Shown in pieces: positions 59,001 through 64,000 of a DNA stretch of 64,000 nucleotides. Source of the DNA: Solea solea (taxonomy: Eukaryota; Chordata; Actinopteri; Pleuronectiformes; Soleidae). The notes beneath the pieces are model-generated. The model was not told where the DNA came from and searched no databases. It saw only the letters and a list, made by a program, of their open reading frames with translations. Within the stretch, counting starts at the first letter, position 1. Each line of letters starts with the position of its first letter. The translations under genes and the position numbers were made by a program. The DNA lies in assembly GCF_958295425.1 (NCBI RefSeq), contig NC_081146.1, forward strand, positions 11,640,985-11,704,984. Direction: 5' to 3'.

Positions 59001-62000
59001 ACGACTGAGCTGCTGACAGCACTCAGCAACAGGTCATGTCCCACTTTGATGAGGAGTGCTTGCAGAACAATGGTGTGAAGCCTCTTTGGTGGGTGTCGTA
59101 TTATTGAAATCACATTTCGCAAACTGATGCACATGGTTCTTTTTCCATCTCTCTCTTACTTTTTTTTTGCTCCCTCTCTTCCAAGTGAGACAGCGCTGGT
59201 TGGCTCGAGCCGGTGCTTCACATAAAAAGCCAGTGCGAGTAGAACAGCCTGCACTGAGCTCTCGGCTCCTTGAATTGCTGCGTTATAATGGCTTTCACAA
59301 ACATCATCAGAAACCCTCTGCTGGCATTAATGGGCCTCTATTCAATTGCTGGCTCACAATTATCCCACCAAGTGACATCGCCTAGTCTTTTGGACATCCT
59401 CAATAATCATATCTCTCCTGCCCATGCGATCATTATATTTTCACACTGCGAATGATCAGTAAACACACACAATTTTCAGGCAGGATTGATGCACACGCAG
59501 ACCTGCACAAGTGCTGGAAATTAAGATATTTGCACCCACACAGTTGCACACGCACAGCATACAACAGTTTATTGAGAATAATGGACAATTGGAGGTGCTA
59601 GGAGTCTTTCAGTATGTGTCATTACAGACTATTTTCTTACCAAGGAAGCAACAAAGATTAAGGTATAAGAACTTGTTATTTATGTCTCTCTGCTGGTGAC
59701 AGCCACACCACAGCAAGTACATTTTCTGATTGTCTTTCCCTATAATTTTACTGACTCCCACTGGGAGACAAAATGTCCCACAAGATTAACTTTTGAGTCA
59801 TTGGAATAAGTAAAAATTCAAGAGTTGGAATTTTGCATTCCCTGACAAGGGATGTGATTTACTTTGAAGTTGTTTCAGGTAAACCTGATAAAGAGACAAA
59901 CCTTCACTCACCTTTTGTGTGGCTGTCTCCCTGACACAACTCCTTACTCAGTTCAATTTCCCTGAAGATGGAAAAGAATAAAAGACATGATAAAGGAATC
60001 TTCCGAGTTATTTTACATTCACAGACGGAATGTATTGATACTCTGTAGCAACATTTTGTTAAATTACATGTTGTTTTTTATGTTGTGAGCACACATTTGA
60101 GCTTTGTGATTAATCATCCTTAATGACACAATGTATGAAAGAAAGAGCAAGCAGATGGCAGGGTAAAGCAATTTTGCTGCACAGACACGAAACACAATAG
60201 AACAGTATGTAATTGTGGCCATTATGTTGCACTGCACAGCTACTGTTTTCCCTCACAGGTTTGTCTGATGTTGGAGGGAAAGCAAAACACAAACAAACAA
60301 AAACAACATAATGTGTTTGTTAGTTTGTGTGCAATAAAACCTTTAACAAACAAAACGCAAGATCCTCAATATTACAACTGGATTACACTATTATCATTAT
60401 GTGACACAAAGCTGGAGTGGTTGAGATACCTAGAATTAACTAATGGATGAAAAAAAAAGAACAAAGAAAATGAACATGTCCATTCTGGGGCTGTGCTCTG
60501 CATCTGTATTGGTTTGAGGAGATGGAGATGAGGGTAATACAGTTGCACAGGTGGCTGTTGCAGGCTGTGATTCTCTGCCTCAACTTCATGCTGATGCTCC
60601 TCTGAACAAAGGTCAGTGGCTGCTGTCACATTTCTGCTTTCCTCCATTTGGCGTCATCCTATCCAGGGTCTTTGCTAACATACACAGATAGGCGACATGG
60701 ACCACTATTCACAGCTAATAAATTCCCAGCCAAAAATGATCACTGACATGTAAAGTGATTAAAAAAAAAAAAAAAAGCAAAAACATGAACCTAGTTCAGG
60801 TAAATCCACTGTAGAACAGAAAGCATATGCCATTCCTATTATTCTGGTCAAATTGATATAGCAAAGAGAGAGAAAAATCATCCTAACGTAAACTGTGGCT
60901 GAGCAGGGCACATTTATGAGAACATTACTGCCAGGACTGCAATCAACTTAATGGCTTATTTTATTTGGAATCTTAAAACACAGTCACCTTTCACTCTCAC
61001 GACAACCTTACTTCTGTGATTAGCGTTTACCACTTTGTTCTCTGTGGCCTCGTTGCTTCAGATGTTAATCAATTTTGACCGAAAAGCTTCTCATGCATAC
61101 TCACAAATATCCTGGCAACATGTTCAGAAGCTGCATTTGTTTATCCTTTATACTGTCAAAAAAAATAGTGAAATTTAGAACATTCTGAGTGATTCACCAT
61201 GGGGTGCAACATAAGCCTGAGACTGAACGTGCCGACGGTAGCAGGCAACAACTGTGGCAGTGCCTCACTTGTCTTTAAAGTGAAATTCCTTTGCAAATCC
61301 TAAAAGAAGTCATGGTCCGCTGGGTCTGACATGCAACTACAGTGAGACAAAATAATCTAAGTATAATGGCGCTTTTTCACTGTACAGTTGGAGCAAAACG
61401 CGGCTCGAGAACTTGTTTTGTACCTGGTACTTTTTTACTACCTGCTCTGATGAGGTTCCAGGCCAGCTGTGATGTTGACAGACTGCCGACCACTGAGTGG
61501 CATAGAGTGTCGTCACTGGAAGTGTAATGAGCCAAAATTTTATGACCAAATATGACTAAACACATTGCATAATCCTCATGCATAACTGTCCAAATCTCCG
61601 TTTCTGTCAACTCAGCAAATTCTCAGCTGTTTAATTCAAGCTCATTTCGTTTCCTGACAGTGTTTCAGTAAACAAGAACGGCCGATGCCAAAGTGAAAGA
61701 GCATTAAATCAGGATGTAAAAAGTAGTTATCTTGATTATACTGTTTGAGTGATATGCCCGGTTACTAATCAGTCCACTTCACTGTGAATTCAAACCAACA
61801 GCAATCTGAGGGTGGGCCTGTCAGGGATCTATTTAGCTTCTGTGTAGATCTTTGAAGTGCCTAATTGTGCACTCGATAACAGGGAGAAAGAGCATGTATG
61901 TTCCCCCTTGGAGATGCAGCATGCCTTGGCAAATGCCAAAAGGATCAACCAGATGCTGAAACATCTGTGAGTTTAATTTGTTCACTGGAAACCCCATATG

Positions 62001-64000
62001 GGGATTTTCCCTGGGTGGTATGGGTAAAAGATAATTAATCCTATTATCAGTCATCGTTTTCACAGAGCTTCCCCTCATATGGTGGCAGTTTCAAAGGCAG
62101 ACATTGCACTTATTGTCACATGCGGTAGCACAGTGTCAATTTCATTAATGTGCAAGTTATTTTCTTATCATACGTTATATGTGTTGGGTTTCGTGCCAAC
62201 AAACTCCCATTTTGAATCCTTGAGACTCACAATCTCAATCTGACCGGCGCCATTGCAGTTTTTCCAACTTGAAGTTCAACGACTTCTCCTGCAACCAGGC
62301 ACCGAGATGATGCCGCTGTCAATCATGTTATTATGTGCCATGCTTTATCATCGGTTTTCTTTGAAATGGGAACATCATTTACAAAATTGACATAATGTGC
62401 TATATTGAAGAAGACTTGGAACTAGGATAATGAGAAGTAGGATCATTTTCCAATTTCAATTGGCCTTTTACAACCAGTAGAGCTACCCCATGATGGCTAA
62501 CCTACAATTGTTGCATCTTTTATAGACAGAACTATAGAAAATGTACATCCCAGTTCTAAATGGGAACAAACTGATATATCATCTTATCTTTTCAAAACAG
62601 AAATGTGAAGATAGTCTATTGAAATTTAATCTGTTGTTATTTGATGTCTAGAGACTCATGAGAGTTGAGCCCCCACCAAAATAACAAAATGAAATGCCCC
62701 CATTGAGCCATTGTATAATGTTTTAATCTCCTTAGTGATGGCAGAATGCATCATCTGGCCAAATTTCATTAAAACCAGACCTGTGGGGCCTGAAAAAGTC
62801 TAGCACATGAGACATCATGTTCAGCAGTAGCATAAACTCACCTGATTAATGTTCCCCTTTGGTTTCATTGTGTGAAAAACAAATACATGTCATGCACGAG
62901 GGCAAACTAAAGGACTGATCACTTGATAAAAGACACTAAATATATTTTGGAACTTATTAGTAACATACATTTAGTCTAATTTCATCTAAGACGATGGAAA
63001 GATAATAAATATGTAAACATGGTTTTATGAATGAATCTGATGCTGGAATTTTAAAACAGGAATCCTATTTTAAAATTAAATGCACCATTAATGACGCACA
63101 CTGTATGAGCAGCACACACGCTCACAGTCACCCTCTTTTATCTGTCTCAAGAGGAAACAAACTACCCACATGCCCCATCAAGAGCCAATGAATCATTCCC
63201 ATTCACTCTAATTCCTAAAACTGTGTTTAAATAAGCAACCCTTTTCTTTGTAACGAAAGGAGGGAGGTCATACAAGGTACAGCCACTACAAAGAAATAAT
63301 GAAGATGCATACAGAACAGTCCAGAAAACAGTAATGACTAGGGAATTGAATAGTTAACAGTTAGCCAAATAATTTGCACTTAAGAATTTAACTGTAATGA
63401 GCACAGAATTAATTATCATGGAAGTGAAGCTGGATGTAGGAGAATCGTCCGGCTGCAGCCTGTGGCCACTCACACTAGATCTGTGTCATTGGAGACAGAG
63501 ATTTCTCTCCAGTCAGACTTAAGATCTCACTAAAAAGACATGTTTCTGTAATTTATTGTTAACGATTAACCGACTAATTTTTATGAACTAATTCATGCAT
63601 GAAATTTGCAACAGTAGTTCAATGAATAAAATAATAACCTAGTTGCAATCCAAGGTTGTTATATTTCTGTATAGCTTGATCCCAACCAGGTATGTTTAGC
63701 AAGGAGAGAGAACGAGAAAAAAAGATAAATGAAAATCCAGAACATGACCCAAAAAGACAGCTGAATATGCTCAACAGGATAAACAACATCAATTAAAATG
63801 GACCAGGCTAAGAAATAACACCTGCATACCTGGGTAAGGGTGATCTATTATCCAATGGAGAAAATGCTATTTTCAAATGCCTGATGTATGTGGTTCTTAT
63901 ATGAGACAGAAGTCTGTCTTTGGAGACTAAGTGTTGTCTACAAGACAAAAATTATTTGTAAGGACTTTAAAATGAAGGCTGGGATCAGTAGGTAGTAGAC
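56075..64000. other. Intergenic, no gene recognised
   Basis: An (ATT)n tract at 56404-56422, short poly-A runs (60447-60456, 60760-60775) and a decayed hAT-like repeat near 61365-61530. Open frames are short and have no recognised homology. Nothing indicates promoters or exons. Confidence 0.5.
61365..61530. mobile_element. Decayed hAT-like repeat fragment
   Basis: ggcgctttttcactgtacag, gcggctcgagaacttgtttt and gtacctggtacttttttact have the wording of the fish hAT MITE family that starts with a cgcttttccactacacagta-like end. No second terminus is visible. Confidence 0.4.

Noticed and set aside
59167..59385. Possible exon after a T-rich tract and ttccaag
   Set aside because: No good donor with matching phase, no recognisable protein, and no neighbouring exons.

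Overview
The window is nuclear DNA from a ray-finned fish, most likely a percomorph. It has small exons with consensus GT/AG splice sites, dense (CA/GT)n and (AT)n microsatellites, several tRNA-derived fish SINEs and small DNA-transposon remnants. Species was inferred from repeat style only.

One protein-coding gene is recognisable: the 3' half of ptpru, a receptor-type protein tyrosine phosphatase of subfamily R2B (the PTPRM/K/T/U group), on the + strand from before base 1543 to the stop codon at 32017-32019. I assembled 18 in-frame exons. They encode the end of the ectodomain, the transmembrane helix, the juxtamembrane region, and the D1 and D2 phosphatase domains, about 720 residues with all exons included. 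Reading phase agrees at every junction. Two are microexons that ORF calling cannot see: 24 nt at 2614-2637 (juxtamembrane, tyrosine-rich) and 18 nt at 12264-12281 (inside D1, six residues). The extracellular MAM, Ig and FN3 exons lie upstream of the window. D1 keeps the catalytic Cys and Arg but has WPE instead of WPD, no KNRY-type phosphotyrosine loop, and an unusual P-loop, [11 protein letters not shown]2 carries HCLNGGGRSG. Both domains look like pseudophosphatases or scaffolds.

Region by region: 1-1542 is an upstream intron; 1543-3814 holds the TM and juxtamembrane exons; 3815-8999 is a long intron; 9000-20747 holds the D1 exons; 22763-32019 holds the D2 exons; about 32020-34200 is the probable 3' UTR; from there to 64000 no gene is recognised. 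The gene-poor downstream flank agrees with what I recall of the large gene-poor interval beyond human PTPRU, but I could not check synteny.

The remaining sequence is introns and intergenic DNA with mobile-element debris. It includes a full SINE with a 12-bp target-site duplication (26804-27153); a deleted LINE of restriction-like-endonuclease type beside it (27213-28216, minus strand); a retroposon cluster with a nested SINE (47490-48948); a 0.62-kb TTAA-flanked MITE (51082-51702); and a 0.44-kb MITE with about 40-bp inverted ends (55632-56074). I found no prokaryotic, viral, CRISPR, rRNA or functional tRNA features, and no evidence for a wholly new system. The most interesting biology is the paired microexons and the degenerate catalytic motifs of ptpru.
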